Origin: JALOLG01 sp963722415
Lineage (GTDB): Bacteria; Actinomycetota; Acidimicrobiia; Acidimicrobiales; Ilumatobacteraceae
DNA length: 64,000 nucleotides
Reading direction: 5' to 3'
Assembly: GCA_963722415.1 (NCBI GenBank)
Contig: CAVRNI010000002.1
Location: 124,001 to 188,000 of the forward strand
A model generated the notes under the pieces. It was not told where the DNA came from. It worked only from the letters and a program-made list of their open reading frames with translations, and searched no databases. This document shows positions 26,877 to 35,384 of this stretch, in pieces (position 1 is the first letter of the stretch; every line of letters begins with the position of its first letter). A program made the position numbers and the translations under genes.

Positions 26877-27872
26877 TCAGATGCAACCGTCGGCGAGCAG
26901 CGCGCCAACATCGGTGATGATCTCGATGTTGTCGACCGCTTCACCGTCAACGGTGCCTGCTTCAGCCACGTAGATGTCGAAGTCGTAGTTGTCATCGTCG
27001 TCGAGGACGTCGCGCAACCCGTCCTGGCCGCCGACGTGGCAGTCGTCGTTGGAGCCGCCACGGAGGAGGTCGACGCCGCCGTCTTCGATCATCACGTCAT
27101 CGCCGTACAGCACGTCATTGCCCGAGCTGCCTTCGATCGTGTCGTTGCCACCGCCGCCGACGATCGTGTCGTTGCCGGACTTGGCCCTCACCCAGTCGTC
27201 GCCCCCACCCGCGACGACCACGTCGTCGAGGAGCGATGCCTCCACGCAATCGGGACCGTCGCCGCCGCGGAAGCCGTTCTCTCCGGACGCGACCTGTGAG
27301 AACCATCCCGTCGCGTGCATCGGCACTCGCGAGTTGTTGATGACGGCGCTTTGCACCCCGTCCACGGCGCCTTGGAACTCGATGCGCTTCAGGTACAGAG
27401 ACTGCGGCGTGTTCGCGGTGGCCTTGCCGTCGATGGTCCCACTCCCATCGGTGTCCCACATCGGGAACACCTGCTCGACGACCGAATCGACCTCGGAGTA
27501 CATGGTGACCGTCACTCTCAACTGGTCGTCCCACGATGTGGCCGTTCCTTGGTCGAGGGGCTGGATCTCGACGAGCGTGTCGAAGTCATCGCTGCCGTCG
27601 ATCGCCAACACGCGTGTGGACTCGAACAGCACCATGTCTCCCGCAGGGACCTGGCCCCAGTCGAACCCGTCGCCGATCACACACAGCCCGGTGGGTCCGA
27701 AGTGCAGGTAGTACGCCGCGCCAGCGGGGACTTCGCGGCGGGCCGGGGCGGGTCCCTGGCCGACGAATGTGGCGGGAGGCGAATCGTGCCGGTCACCGGC
27801 GACCGCCGTGGTGTTTCCGAGACCGAGCACCGTCAGAGCGGCCGCGATCGGGGCATAGCGTCGTGCGAACAT
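26877..27872 (-). CDS. Secreted calcium-binding RTX-like protein
   Basis: A 331-aa exported protein with a signal peptide (residues 1-26, ending TTAVAG) and a beta-rich middle. It has an EF-hand-like loop DTDGSGTIDG (140-149) and RTX nonapeptide-type repeats between about 222 and 258 (GGGDDW, SGNDTIVGG, GGNDTIEGS, SGNDVLYGD). RTX repeats fold into a calcium-bound parallel beta roll after secretion. AAAGGAAGAG precedes ATG 27872. No enzymatic domain is seen; a calcium-dependent surface or matrix protein is likely. Confidence 0.8.
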   Translation of the reverse strand: MFARRYAPIAAALTVLGLGNTTAVAGDRHDSPPATFVGQGPAPARREVPAGAAYYLHFGPTGLCVIGDGFDWGQVPAGDMVLFESTRVLAIDGSDDFDTLVEIQPLDQGTATSWDDQLRVTVTMYSEVDSVVEQVFPMWDTDGSGTIDGKATANTPQSLYLKRIEFQGAVDGVQSAVINNSRVPMHATGWFSQVASGENGFRGGDGPDCVEASLLDDVVVAGGGDDWVRAKSGNDTIVGGGGNDTIEGSSGNDVLYGDDVMIEDGGVDLLRGGSNDDCHVGGQDGLRDVLDDDDNYDFDIYVAEAGTVDGEAVDNIEIITDVGALLADGCI

Positions 27873-28143
27873 GATGCTCTTCCTTTCGGTACGACCCCCG
27901 GACGTTCCGAGGGTTCGTCACTGTGAAGAGCAACGACGGCGGCAAGGCTCGCGGTTTTGTCCGATGCGCACATCGGCTCGTGGTTCCACCCCGGGCGTGC
28001 CAGATCCGCGCCAGCCCCAGCATCACCACCGCTGACAGGACCAGAGCGAACGAGACGCTCTGCGCGACAGCGCGGAACCCGAGCTCGCGGCCCCACGGGC
28101 GACTCGGCCAACCGATCACCCACGCCGAGACGAGGCCGGTCAT
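27793..28143 (-). CDS. Putative small membrane protein
   Basis: ATG 28143 overlaps the previous gene's stop by 4 nt, as do the other junctions of this operon. The first ~55 residues contain a clear membrane segment (FALVLSAVVMLGLARIW). After that the sequence becomes basic and overlaps the RTX-like gene start, so the true end may be earlier, for instance through another indel. No family recognised. Confidence 0.4.
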   Translation of the reverse strand: MTGLVSAWVIGWPSRPWGRELGFRAVAQSVSFALVLSAVVMLGLARIWHARGGTTSRCAHRTKPRALPPSLLFTVTNPRNVRGSYRKEEHHVRTTLCPDRGRSDGARSRKHHGGRR

Positions 28144-28352
28144 CGTCGTGCGGCGGCGCGGTAGACGAGCGTGACGAAGACGAACAACGCGGCGGAGAAG
28201 GCGAGCGCGACGGCGACCCGGATCGCCGGACTGCTGCCGTCTGGGAAGGCGGCGCGCCGCAGGTAGTTCGTGCCGACGATCACCACGAGGTACACCCACC
28301 ATGGGGCCCACTTGGTGGTCGTCTTCGGCTGTGTTCGGAGTTGCTCGTTCAT
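28140..28352 (-). CDS. Small two-helix membrane protein
   Basis: 70 aa with two hydrophobic helices (WWVYLVVIVGTNYL near 18-31, VAVALAFSAALFVFVTLVY near 47-65). It overlaps both neighbours by 4 nt, so it is part of the deaminase/LLM operon. The function is unknown. Confidence 0.6.
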   Translation of the reverse strand: MNEQLRTQPKTTTKWAPWWVYLVVIVGTNYLRRAAFPDGSSPAIRVAVALAFSAALFVFVTLVYRAAARR

Positions 28353-29285
28353 CGCGGTGTGTCCTCCTTTGACGGGCTGGTCGCCACGAAGTCGGCGACG
28401 CAGTTGGCGATCGTCCGCAGCGTCTGCCAGTCGTCGGCTGCGGATCGGCGCTGATCAGGGTGGTCTGGATTGGTGTCGAGGACGACGACGTCGGCGCCGA
28501 GGGTTTCGAGCAGGACGAGGTCGTCGTGGATCTGGGAGACGCTTCCGACGCCGAGTGGCCGGCCCTCGGCGACCAGGTCGTGCGGCGTGAGCCGTGCCTT
28601 GATCCGTGGGCTGAAGCGCGGGGTCGGTCGGTCGATGCAGGCGGAAGCCTGCGCCAGGCAGGGGAGGGCGGCGTGCTGGAGCCAGTGCGCGTTCGGGGTT
28701 CGCCGGATGCCAGGCGTCGCCGAACCGCGCCACACGCCTGAGTGCGGTTTCATTCGACCCGCCGATCCACAGCGGGGGACGCGACTCACGGACTGGTGCC
28801 GGGCCGGTGGCGACGTCCTGGAAGCGGACATGGTCGCCCTCGTAGGAGATGCTCGGCTCGGCCCAGGCCCGGGTGATGACGGCGAGGAACTCGTCGGTGA
28901 TCCGTCCGCGTTCAGCGAACGGCAGACCGAGGGCAGCGAACTCCGTCTGTGACCAGCCGACACCGACGCCGAGCACGAAGCGGCCGGCCGTGAACTGGTC
29001 GAGGTTGGCGCTCAGGCGGGCGGTGAGGAGCGGATGCCGGTAGGGCACGATGGCAACGCTCGTCCCGAGCGTGAGGCGCGTCGTGAACGCGGCCAACCAC
29101 GACAACGTCGCGAACGGGTCGTAGAACGGAGCGGGGTACAGGGCCGTGACGTCCCTGGTCGGGGCGACGTGGTCGGACATCATCGCCATCGAGAACCCGG
29201 CCTCCTCGGCGAACTCGATCCACGCGCGAAGGCTCGCCGGAGTCGTGCCCGGCCCGAAGTTGGGCACGTTGATCCCGAGCCTCAT
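28349..29285 (-). CDS. LLM-class F420-type oxidoreductase, split by a +1 frameshift
   Basis: The N-terminal two thirds (MRLGINVPNFGPGT, MSDHVAPTRD, GTSVAIVPYRHPLLTA, GRFVLGVGVGW, PPLWIGGSNETALRRVARFGDAWHP) are a clean luciferase-like barrel. The C-terminal part (NAHWLQHAALPCLAQ... to VADFVATSPSKEDTPR) continues one frame later. The switch lies near 28689-28697 and removing one base (a G) restores about 312 aa, normal for this family. Flanking 4-nt overlaps on both sides show the operon is otherwise intact. Confidence 0.78.
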
Positions 29286-29788
29286 GACGATCGCCCGCCT
29301 GTGATCGCGAACCGTTCGAACGGTTCGTTGGCGCTCTCGATCGGCACGTGCACGATCTGCTCAGGCACGAGCGAACGAAGGACGTCCTGCATCTCGGCGA
29401 GCAGGGCGGCATGCGGGGCCTGTGGCTCGCCGAGCATCGCGAAGGCCAACGCCCTCGGCGCGGCGTACACGACGCGCAGCACGCCGGCCGAGACCGCGGC
29501 GGCATGACACAGTGCGCACGGTTCGCAGCTCGATATGAGCGTTGCGCCCGGCAATGTCAGCGTGCGCAGCTCGCGGCAGGCGTTGCGGATCGCGGCGACT
29601 TCCGCGTGGGCGGTCGGGTCGTCGTCCCGGAGGGTCGAGTTGACGCCGGTGGCGAGGATTCGGCCATCGCGGACGACGAGCGCGCCGAACGGCAACTGGC
29701 CGGCCGAGACGTTGCCAACGGCAAGCTCGATCGCCTGTCGGAGGAGGGCCGTCTCCAGTCGCGATTCGTGGACGGCGGCGTCGGTCAT
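29282..29788 (-). CDS. Nucleoside/cytidine deaminase-family protein
   Basis: 168 aa with the zinc-dependent deaminase signature: HAEVAAIRNA (near 59, zinc His and catalytic Glu) and CEPCALCHAA (near 87-96, two zinc Cys). It resembles guanine or tRNA-adenosine deaminase-like proteins. ATG 29788 begins just before the fold; a longer in-frame start would cross the divergent operators. It opens a four-gene operon facing a MarR gene. Confidence 0.85.
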   Translation of the reverse strand: MTDAAVHESRLETALLRQAIELAVGNVSAGQLPFGALVVRDGRILATGVNSTLRDDDPTAHAEVAAIRNACRELRTLTLPGATLISSCEPCALCHAAAVSAGVLRVVYAAPRALAFAMLGEPQAPHAALLAEMQDVLRSLVPEQIVHVPIESANEPFERFAITGGRSS

Positions 29789-29816
29789 TGGGCACCTCGG
29801 ATCGGTCGCGAAAGTC

Positions 29817-29851
29817 TGTCGATATCGACAATAACTCTGTCGATATCGACA
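29817..29851. promoter_or_regulatory. Two perfect TGTCGATATCGACA palindromes (MarR operators)
   Basis: Identical 14-bp palindromes at 29817-29830 and 29838-29851 (the second extends to CTG...CAG), with centres 21 bp apart, i.e. two helical turns. They lie in the 93-bp gap between the deaminase start and the MarR start. Two dimers on one face is the expected picture for a MarR autorepressor. Confidence 0.75.
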
Positions 29852-29869
29852 GTCAAGGTGAAATCGGGA

Positions 29870-29875
29870 TATCGT
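29870..29875 (+). promoter_or_regulatory. Leaderless -10 element TATCGT
   Basis: TATCGT ends 6 nt before ATG 29882; a further GATATCG half-like site overlaps it. Confidence 0.5.
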
Positions 29876-29881
29876 GTGCCG

Positions 29882-30364
29882 ATGAACGACCACGTCGACG
29901 GAGTCGTCGCCACCTGGAGGAACGCACACCCCGACTGGGACCTCACCGGCATGGCATTGCTCGGGCGGGTGTCGAGGATCGAACGCCTCCTCGAGGTCCG
30001 CCGGCTGGACGTCCTCCGCCCCGACGGGCTGACCACAGCCGACGTCGACGTGCTGGCCAGCCTGTGGCGCAACCCGAACGGGCAGCGACCGCGCGATCTG
30101 CGTCGCACGATGATGGTCGGGTCCGGCACCCTCACACCCCGCCTCGACCGGCTCGAGGCCGCCGGATGGATCCAGCGCCACCCCGACCCGGACGACCTGC
30201 GCGGGTGCGTCCTGACGCTCACCGACGTCGGGCGCCGACGGGTGCCTCAGGTCGTCGAACGACTCCTCGCCGTCGAGAACGACGCGCTCACCGGGTTGCC
30301 GCGGACCGCCGTCGACCGACTCGTCGGAGATCTCAGCCGACTCCTCAGCTCACTCGATCACTGA
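29882..30364 (+). CDS. MarR-family transcriptional regulator
   Basis: A 160-aa winged-helix protein: LTTADVDVLASLWRNPNGQRPRDLRRTMMVGSGTLTPRLDRLEAAGWIQRHPDPDDLRGCVLTLTDVGRR covers the HTH and the beta wing (residues about 50-120). It is divergent from the deaminase operon with two palindromes between. Likely represses both directions and is released by a small phenolic or similar ligand (family behaviour). Confidence 0.88.
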   Translation: MNDHVDGVVATWRNAHPDWDLTGMALLGRVSRIERLLEVRRLDVLRPDGLTTADVDVLASLWRNPNGQRPRDLRRTMMVGSGTLTPRLDRLEAAGWIQRHPDPDDLRGCVLTLTDVGRRRVPQVVERLLAVENDALTGLPRTAVDRLVGDLSRLLSSLDH

Positions 30365-30429
30365 CCGCGCCGAGCGCGCATCGACGAACCGAATCCCGAC
30401 CTGTGAGGTCGACATTCGGGCCGGCAGGC

Positions 30430-30460
30430 GCTAAAGTCGACAAATCTAGTCGGATTTAGC
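30430..30460. promoter_or_regulatory. Imperfect inverted repeat upstream of the dioxygenase gene
   Basis: GCTAAAGTCGAC (30430-30441) and GTCGGATTTAGC (30449-30460) pair at 10 of 12 positions around 7 nt. It is AT-rich against its surroundings and sits 19 nt before GTG 30479, in the place of a promoter/operator. Confidence 0.45.
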
Positions 30461-30478
30461 GAGGGGTCTTCCCGAACC

Positions 30479-30985
30479 GTGCCCACTTCCTCACCTGCGC
30501 TCTTGCACGACGACCTGCTGAAGGTCGTCGCCCAGGATCTCGCCGCCGCCAGCCGCCCGTGGGAGCTCACCTCCGAAGCGGCACCGGACGAGCGGCGATA
30601 CTCGCTGCTCGTGTCGACCGACGTCTACGACGCGTGGCTGATCTACTGGCCGCCGGGTACCGGGCTCGAACCGCACGACCACGGCGGCTCGTCGGGCGCC
30701 TTCGCCGTCGTGACCGGCACACTCGACGAAGACTCGGTCCTCGTCGACGGCCAGGCGACGACGATCCGAGTTGCGGCCGGTCACTCGGTCACCTTCGACG
30801 CCGGCCACGTCCACGCCGTGGTGAATCGCGGCGACACCGCCGTGACGAGTGTGCACGTCTACTCGCCCCCGCTTCGTGCGATGGGCTACTTCCAACGCGG
30901 CGATGACGGCACCCTCGTGCTCGATCGCGTCGACGAGTTCGAGTCGCCGCGGCGATGGCCTGCGATCACCCCGCAGACGCGATGA
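30479..30985 (+). CDS. Cysteine dioxygenase-like cupin
   Basis: A 168-aa type-I cysteine-dioxygenase-fold cupin: YWPPGTGLEPHDHGGSSGAFAVVTGTL (near 56-82; iron His pair in PHDH), then AGHSVTFDAGHVHAVVN (near 100-116; third His). The family oxidises thiols such as cysteine to sulfinates. GTG 30479 is the first in-frame start. It is followed by a TauD-like gene, so the two may form a sulfur-scavenging pair. Confidence 0.8.
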   Translation: MPTSSPALLHDDLLKVVAQDLAAASRPWELTSEAAPDERRYSLLVSTDVYDAWLIYWPPGTGLEPHDHGGSSGAFAVVTGTLDEDSVLVDGQATTIRVAAGHSVTFDAGHVHAVVNRGDTAVTSVHVYSPPLRAMGYFQRGDDGTLVLDRVDEFESPRRWPAITPQTR

Positions 30986-31058
30986 GTGATGCGTCGGGGC
31001 GACGCCCGAGCCCGTCGTCGAGCCGCTGACCGGCTCGATCGGAGCCGAGCTCCACGGC

Positions 31059-31865
31059 GTGGATCTGCACCATCCACTCTCCGACTCGACGATCGCGGGG
31101 GTCCGGCAGGCCCTGTTGCGGTGGCGGGTCGTGTTCCTCCGGGACCAGCACATCTCGCCCAGCCAGTTCGTGGCGTTCGGGCGGCGCTTCGGTGAGCTCA
31201 CGCCGGCGCACCCGTTACAGGGTGGCCTCGACGACGATCATCCCGAGATCCTCGTGCTCGACAGCCGCGACTACGCCCTCGGCATCGGCGACCGCGGCAA
31301 CGGAACCAGTTACAACAACCGCTGGCACACCGACGTCACGTTCTCCACCAACCCACCCCTCGCATCGATCCTGTCCGCCAAGGAGATCCCAGCACTCGGT
31401 GGCGACACCTTGTGGGCCGACCTCGTCGGTGCCTACGGGTCGCTGTCGCCGGCGATCCGCCAACTCGTCGACCCGCTCGTCGCGGTCCACGACGCGAGCC
31501 GGACCTTCGATCGCTTCCAAGACGACGGGGACGGCGGCAATCGGGCGCGTGTGGCCGCGCTCGTACCGGTCCGGCACCCGGTCGTGCGTGTTCACCCCGA
31601 GACCCACGAGCGCGGGCTGTTCGTCAACCCGGTCTTCACATCACACATCGAAGGCCTGTCACGGCTCGAGAGCGAATCGATCCTGCGCCTCCTGTACGAA
31701 CACATCGCCACACCCGAGCACGTGGTGCGCTGGCGTTGGCGCGCCGGCGACATCGCGTTCTGGGACAACCGGGCGACGTGCCACTACGCGGCCGCCGACT
31801 ACGACGGCCCGCGCATCATGCACCGCATCACCGTCGCGGGCGACCGTCCGTTGGGGATCGCCTGA
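31059..31865 (+). CDS. TauD/TfdA-family 2-oxoglutarate dioxygenase, N-terminus uncertain
   Basis: A Fe(II)/2-oxoglutarate oxygenase: RWHTDVTFSTNPPLASIL carries the HxD iron ligands, GGDTLWAD follows, and DNRATCHYAAADYDG holds the distal His and the R-containing strand. GTG 31059 is the only in-frame start, but family-like sequence (VVEPLTGSIGAELHG) extends upstream to about 31014 in the same frame, where no start exists. ATG 30982, which overlaps the previous stop as ATGA, would fit if one G is missing from the GGGG run near 30996-30999. An indel at the N-terminus is therefore likely. The family oxidises taurine or related sulfonates. Confidence 0.75.
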   Translation: MDLHHPLSDSTIAGVRQALLRWRVVFLRDQHISPSQFVAFGRRFGELTPAHPLQGGLDDDHPEILVLDSRDYALGIGDRGNGTSYNNRWHTDVTFSTNPPLASILSAKEIPALGGDTLWADLVGAYGSLSPAIRQLVDPLVAVHDASRTFDRFQDDGDGGNRARVAALVPVRHPVVRVHPETHERGLFVNPVFTSHIEGLSRLESESILRLLYEHIATPEHVVRWRWRAGDIAFWDNRATCHYAAADYDGPRIMHRITVAGDRPLGIA

Positions 31866-31923
31866 TCGTCGAAACTCCCGATAGGCCCCGCTCGCTACGT
31901 CGAAGGGCTGTCACAATTCACCC

Positions 31924-34900
31924 GTGAGCGATGAGCGCAAGGTCGTGACGGTGCTCTTCGCCGATTGTGTCGGCAGTACCCCGATGGGCGAGCAACTCGA
32001 TCCGGAGGAGTTGGCGACGGTCATGCACGCCTTCTTCGACGAGATGCGGGCCGCCGTCGAGGCCGAGGGTGGCGTCGTGGAGAAGTTCATCGGCGACGCC
32101 GTGATGGCGCTGTTCGGCGTCCCTCGCTCGCACGAGGACGACCCGTCCAGGGCGTTGCGTTGCGCGTTGTCGATGCAGCACCGTCTCGCACGCCTGAACG
32201 AACGGCTCGAGAGTGCACACGGCGTGCGGTTCGGGTTGCGCATCGGTGTGAGCACCGGCGAGGTCCTCGCATCGACCGAGCCGGGCGCCGATCTGGGGAT
32301 GATCACAGGCGACGCCGTCAACGTCGCCGCCCGGCTCGAGCAGTCGGCCGAGGCGGGCCAGATCGTCGTGGCGGAACGCACCGCACGCCAGGCCCGTGGC
32401 TTCCGGTTCGAGGATCTCGGGTCGCTGGCCCTCAAGGGGAAGTCGATGCCCGTGCGGGCGTACCTGCTCGCTCCGGACTCCGCCGGCGGAGCACCCAGTG
32501 CCGTGGAGCGTGGCGTGGCAGGCCTCAGCGCGCCGATGGTCGGGCGGGACTCCGAGCTCACACTTCTGCGGGCGATCGTCGACCGCTGCGAGAGCGAGGG
32601 ACAGCCGCACCTCGTCACGGTCTACGGCGAAGCGGGTGTCGGGAAGAGCCGACTCGTGCGTGAGCTGGTCGAGTCGGCCGAGCAGCAGCTCACGCCGCCC
32701 CTCGTCCTGCGCGGCCGCTGCCTGCCCTACGGCGACGGTGTCACCTACTGGCCGTTGGCCGAGATCCTCAAGGGGCTCGCCGGCGTCTTCGACAGCGACC
32801 TGGCGGCGACCGTGATGGCGAAGCTTCGAGCGATGGGTGATTCCTTGCCCGCCGGCGACACCGGTGCCGACGTGGATCGGATGGTGGATGGCCTCGCGGC
32901 CACGATGGGCATCATCGAGCCGGGGTCCGCACTCGGCGACATGTCGCCGCGACAGCTCCGTACCGAGATCCACGCCGCGTGGCGCGGCCTGTTGACCCAA
33001 CTCGCTTCCGGTGGCCCCGTCCTCGTCGTCGTCGAGGACATTCACTGGGGCGACCCTGCGCTGCTGGACCTGATCGAGGAACTGGCCGAGCGTTGTGCCG
33101 GCGCGGTGGTCATCATCTGCCCGTCCCGCCCCGACCTCACGGCCCACCGGACGGGTTGGGGTGGCGGGCGCCGCAACGCGTCGGCGATCGCGTTGGATCC
33201 TCTCTCGCTGTCCGATGCGCGCCAACTCGCGTCGCTCCTCCTCGACATCGACGATCTGCCCGAAGTCGTCAGAGCGAGGATCCTGGAGCGCGCCGAGGGC
33301 AACCCGTTCTTCCTCGAGGAGATCCTTCGCCAACTCATCGACGAAGAGCACATCGTGCGCGAAGGCAACCGTTGGCGGGCCGCGCCCGACGTCGCCGACG
33401 TCCGCATCCCTGATTCCGTGCAATCCGTGCTCGCGGCGCGGATCGATCTGCTGCCGATGTCGAGCAAGCGGGTGCTCCAACGCGCCGCTGTCGTCGGGAG
33501 GGTGTTCTGGACGGGCTCGCTCGGCGAGCCGTCCACGGATGGTCTGGACGAGGATCTCGACACTCTCGAAGGGCGCGACCTCATCACCACCAGGATCGGG
33601 TCCGCATTCCGGGGCGAGCGGGAGTGCATCTTCCGCCACGTCCTCACGTGTGATGTCGCGTACGACTCGATCCCCCGGCGTCAACGCGCCAGCATGCACG
33701 CCGAGGTCGGAGCCTGGCTCGAGGATGTCTCGCAAGGCCGCGAGAGCGAGTTCGCCGAGTTGCTCGCCCACCACTGGAGCCACGCCTTCACCGGCGCGAC
33801 CTCCGACCGACGCGCCGACGACGGCGAGATCGAGCGTCGGCGCTTGCTCGCTTACCGGTGGTGCGTCACGGCGGCGGGTGACGCTCAACGGCGAGGGATC
33901 GCCGAGCGGGCCCGGTCGTTCGCACAGCACGCGCTCGACCTCGCGGTCTCGCCAGACGAGGTGGCCGACGCCGCGGAGGCACTGGGCGAGGCGCACCAGT
34001 TGATGGGTGACGGCTCGCCCGCCATGGCGGCGTTCCGCGTCGCTGCCGATGCGCTCATCGGCGCCGGTGCACCCGATCCGATCCGCGCCGCGTACCTGTG
34101 CGCGCGTGTCACCGAGACGCCGATCCGCTGGGTGGGGTCGCTGCGCGAGCCTGCCGATCAGGAGGTGGCGTGGGACTACGTCGAGCGAGGGCTCGATCTC
34201 GCCGGCGACGGTGACGGCGAGGCCAGGGCGCGGCTACTGCTGGTCCGCGCATTTTGGGGGTGGGGGGTCTCGCAAGGTGCTCGGGCGCCGGCGATCACGA
34301 GGTCGCCAGCGGAACGGGTGACCGATGCCCGCCAGTCCGCCGACATGGCGGCGCGTCTGGGACTCGCCGATGTGGAGTCGGCCGCGCTCGACGCGTTGGG
34401 GGCGGTGGCCGAGGATCAACGCCAGTACCACCGTGTCTCCGAGACGATCGATCGCCGCATGCTCCTGCTCCCGAACCTGCGCGACCCGCTCGAGCGGGGG
34501 GACGCGTTGTGCATGGCCGCGTCGAGCCGGTTCGCGATGGGTTCCTACGCCGAGGCGTTGGCGTTGGCATCGCTGGTGTACGAGGAGATGGACTTCAACC
34601 ATTGGTCAGCGGTGCTCCACGCAATGTCGTGGCGGGCGCTGTCGAAGCTGATGTTGGGGGAGTGGGACGACGTGCTCGCCGATGTCGCCGCGGCCACGAC
34701 CATCCTGCGCACCGGCGGTCTCGACGAGCCGCCTCCGTTCAGTTGCCGGATCTGGACGGTTGCCGCCTTCATCCATACCGCGCGTGGCCGATTCGACGAG
34801 GCCGATGCCCTGCTGGCGACGCTGCCCGCGGGGATCGAGCCGAGCATGCTCGTCAGCTCGAGCCCTGCCGTCGCTCTCGGTCAGGTGCGACGGGGGCAGC

Positions 34901-35343
34901 TCGCCGAGGCACATCATCGTTTGCAGGTCATCGAGAACCAGGTGCGCGCGGGCGATGTCGTGAGCGGGCTCGCCCGCGTCGACCTCGCCGAGGTCGACGG
35001 TGACTGGGACAGTGCACGGCATGCGATCGACAACATGCTGGGCACACCCGACCCCGAAGGCCCACCGGCGCCGTTCGCGGCCTGTGCCGCCGAGCTGAAC
35101 GGTCGCGAGGCGCTCGCGGGCGGCGACATCGCAACCGCGCGTGCCGAGCTCGCTCGCGCGTTGGAGTCGTGGGTCCGGCTCGGCGCGCGCTGGCCGGCGG
35201 CACGCGTCGAACTCGCCCTCGCCAGCGCGTTCGACGACGATCCTGCGGCAGCCACCGATCATGCGCGACGTGCCCTGGAGGTGTTCGAGCTGCTCGGCTC
35301 GCTCGACGAGATCGAGCGCTGCCGCGCCTTCTTGCCTGGATGA
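31924..35343 (+). CDS. Adenylate/guanylate cyclase domain fused to AAA ATPase and TPR-like repeats
   Basis: A 1139-aa multidomain regulator. The class III nucleotidyl-cyclase domain is N-terminal (VVTVLFADCVGSTPMGEQ, EKFIGDAVMALFG, RIGVSTGEVLAST, GDAVNVAARLEQ; residues 6-165). An ORC/AAA-type ATPase follows, with Walker A GEAGVGKSR near 240 and Walker B VLVVVEDIHWGDP near 365. A long helical-repeat half (TPR-like) ends the protein. Metal-binding Asp residues of the cyclase are present (FADCVGS, IGDAVM). GTG 31924 follows a CACAAT box by 6 nt. Homologues are signalling proteins of unknown input; cAMP production is plausible, not shown. Confidence 0.85.
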   Translation: MSDERKVVTVLFADCVGSTPMGEQLDPEELATVMHAFFDEMRAAVEAEGGVVEKFIGDAVMALFGVPRSHEDDPSRALRCALSMQHRLARLNERLESAHGVRFGLRIGVSTGEVLASTEPGADLGMITGDAVNVAARLEQSAEAGQIVVAERTARQARGFRFEDLGSLALKGKSMPVRAYLLAPDSAGGAPSAVERGVAGLSAPMVGRDSELTLLRAIVDRCESEGQPHLVTVYGEAGVGKSRLVRELVESAEQQLTPPLVLRGRCLPYGDGVTYWPLAEILKGLAGVFDSDLAATVMAKLRAMGDSLPAGDTGADVDRMVDGLAATMGIIEPGSALGDMSPRQLRTEIHAAWRGLLTQLASGGPVLVVVEDIHWGDPALLDLIEELAERCAGAVVIICPSRPDLTAHRTGWGGGRRNASAIALDPLSLSDARQLASLLLDIDDLPEVVRARILERAEGNPFFLEEILRQLIDEEHIVREGNRWRAAPDVADVRIPDSVQSVLAARIDLLPMSSKRVLQRAAVVGRVFWTGSLGEPSTDGLDEDLDTLEGRDLITTRIGSAFRGERECIFRHVLTCDVAYDSIPRRQRASMHAEVGAWLEDVSQGRESEFAELLAHHWSHAFTGATSDRRADDGEIERRRLLAYRWCVTAAGDAQRRGIAERARSFAQHALDLAVSPDEVADAAEALGEAHQLMGDGSPAMAAFRVAADALIGAGAPDPIRAAYLCARVTETPIRWVGSLREPADQEVAWDYVERGLDLAGDGDGEARARLLLVRAFWGWGVSQGARAPAITRSPAERVTDARQSADMAARLGLADVESAALDALGAVAEDQRQYHRVSETIDRRMLLLPNLRDPLERGDALCMAASSRFAMGSYAEALALASLVYEEMDFNHWSAVLHAMSWRALSKLMLGEWDDVLADVAAATTILRTGGLDEPPPFSCRIWTVAAFIHTARGRFDEADALLATLPAGIEPSMLVSSSPAVALGQVRRGQLAEAHHRLQVIENQVRAGDVVSGLARVDLAEVDGDWDSARHAIDNMLGTPDPEGPPAPFAACAAELNGREALAGGDIATARAELARALESWVRLGARWPAARVELALASAFDDDPAAATDHARRALEVFELLGSLDEIERCRAFLPG

Positions 35344-35384
35344 GCGCTACAGCGCCGGCGCGGCCGTCGTCGGTGCTGCGACGG

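Noticed and set aside
31918..33996. Minus-strand open frame opposite the cyclase gene
   Set aside because: Antisense shadow; the plus-strand cyclase/ATPase motifs are clear.
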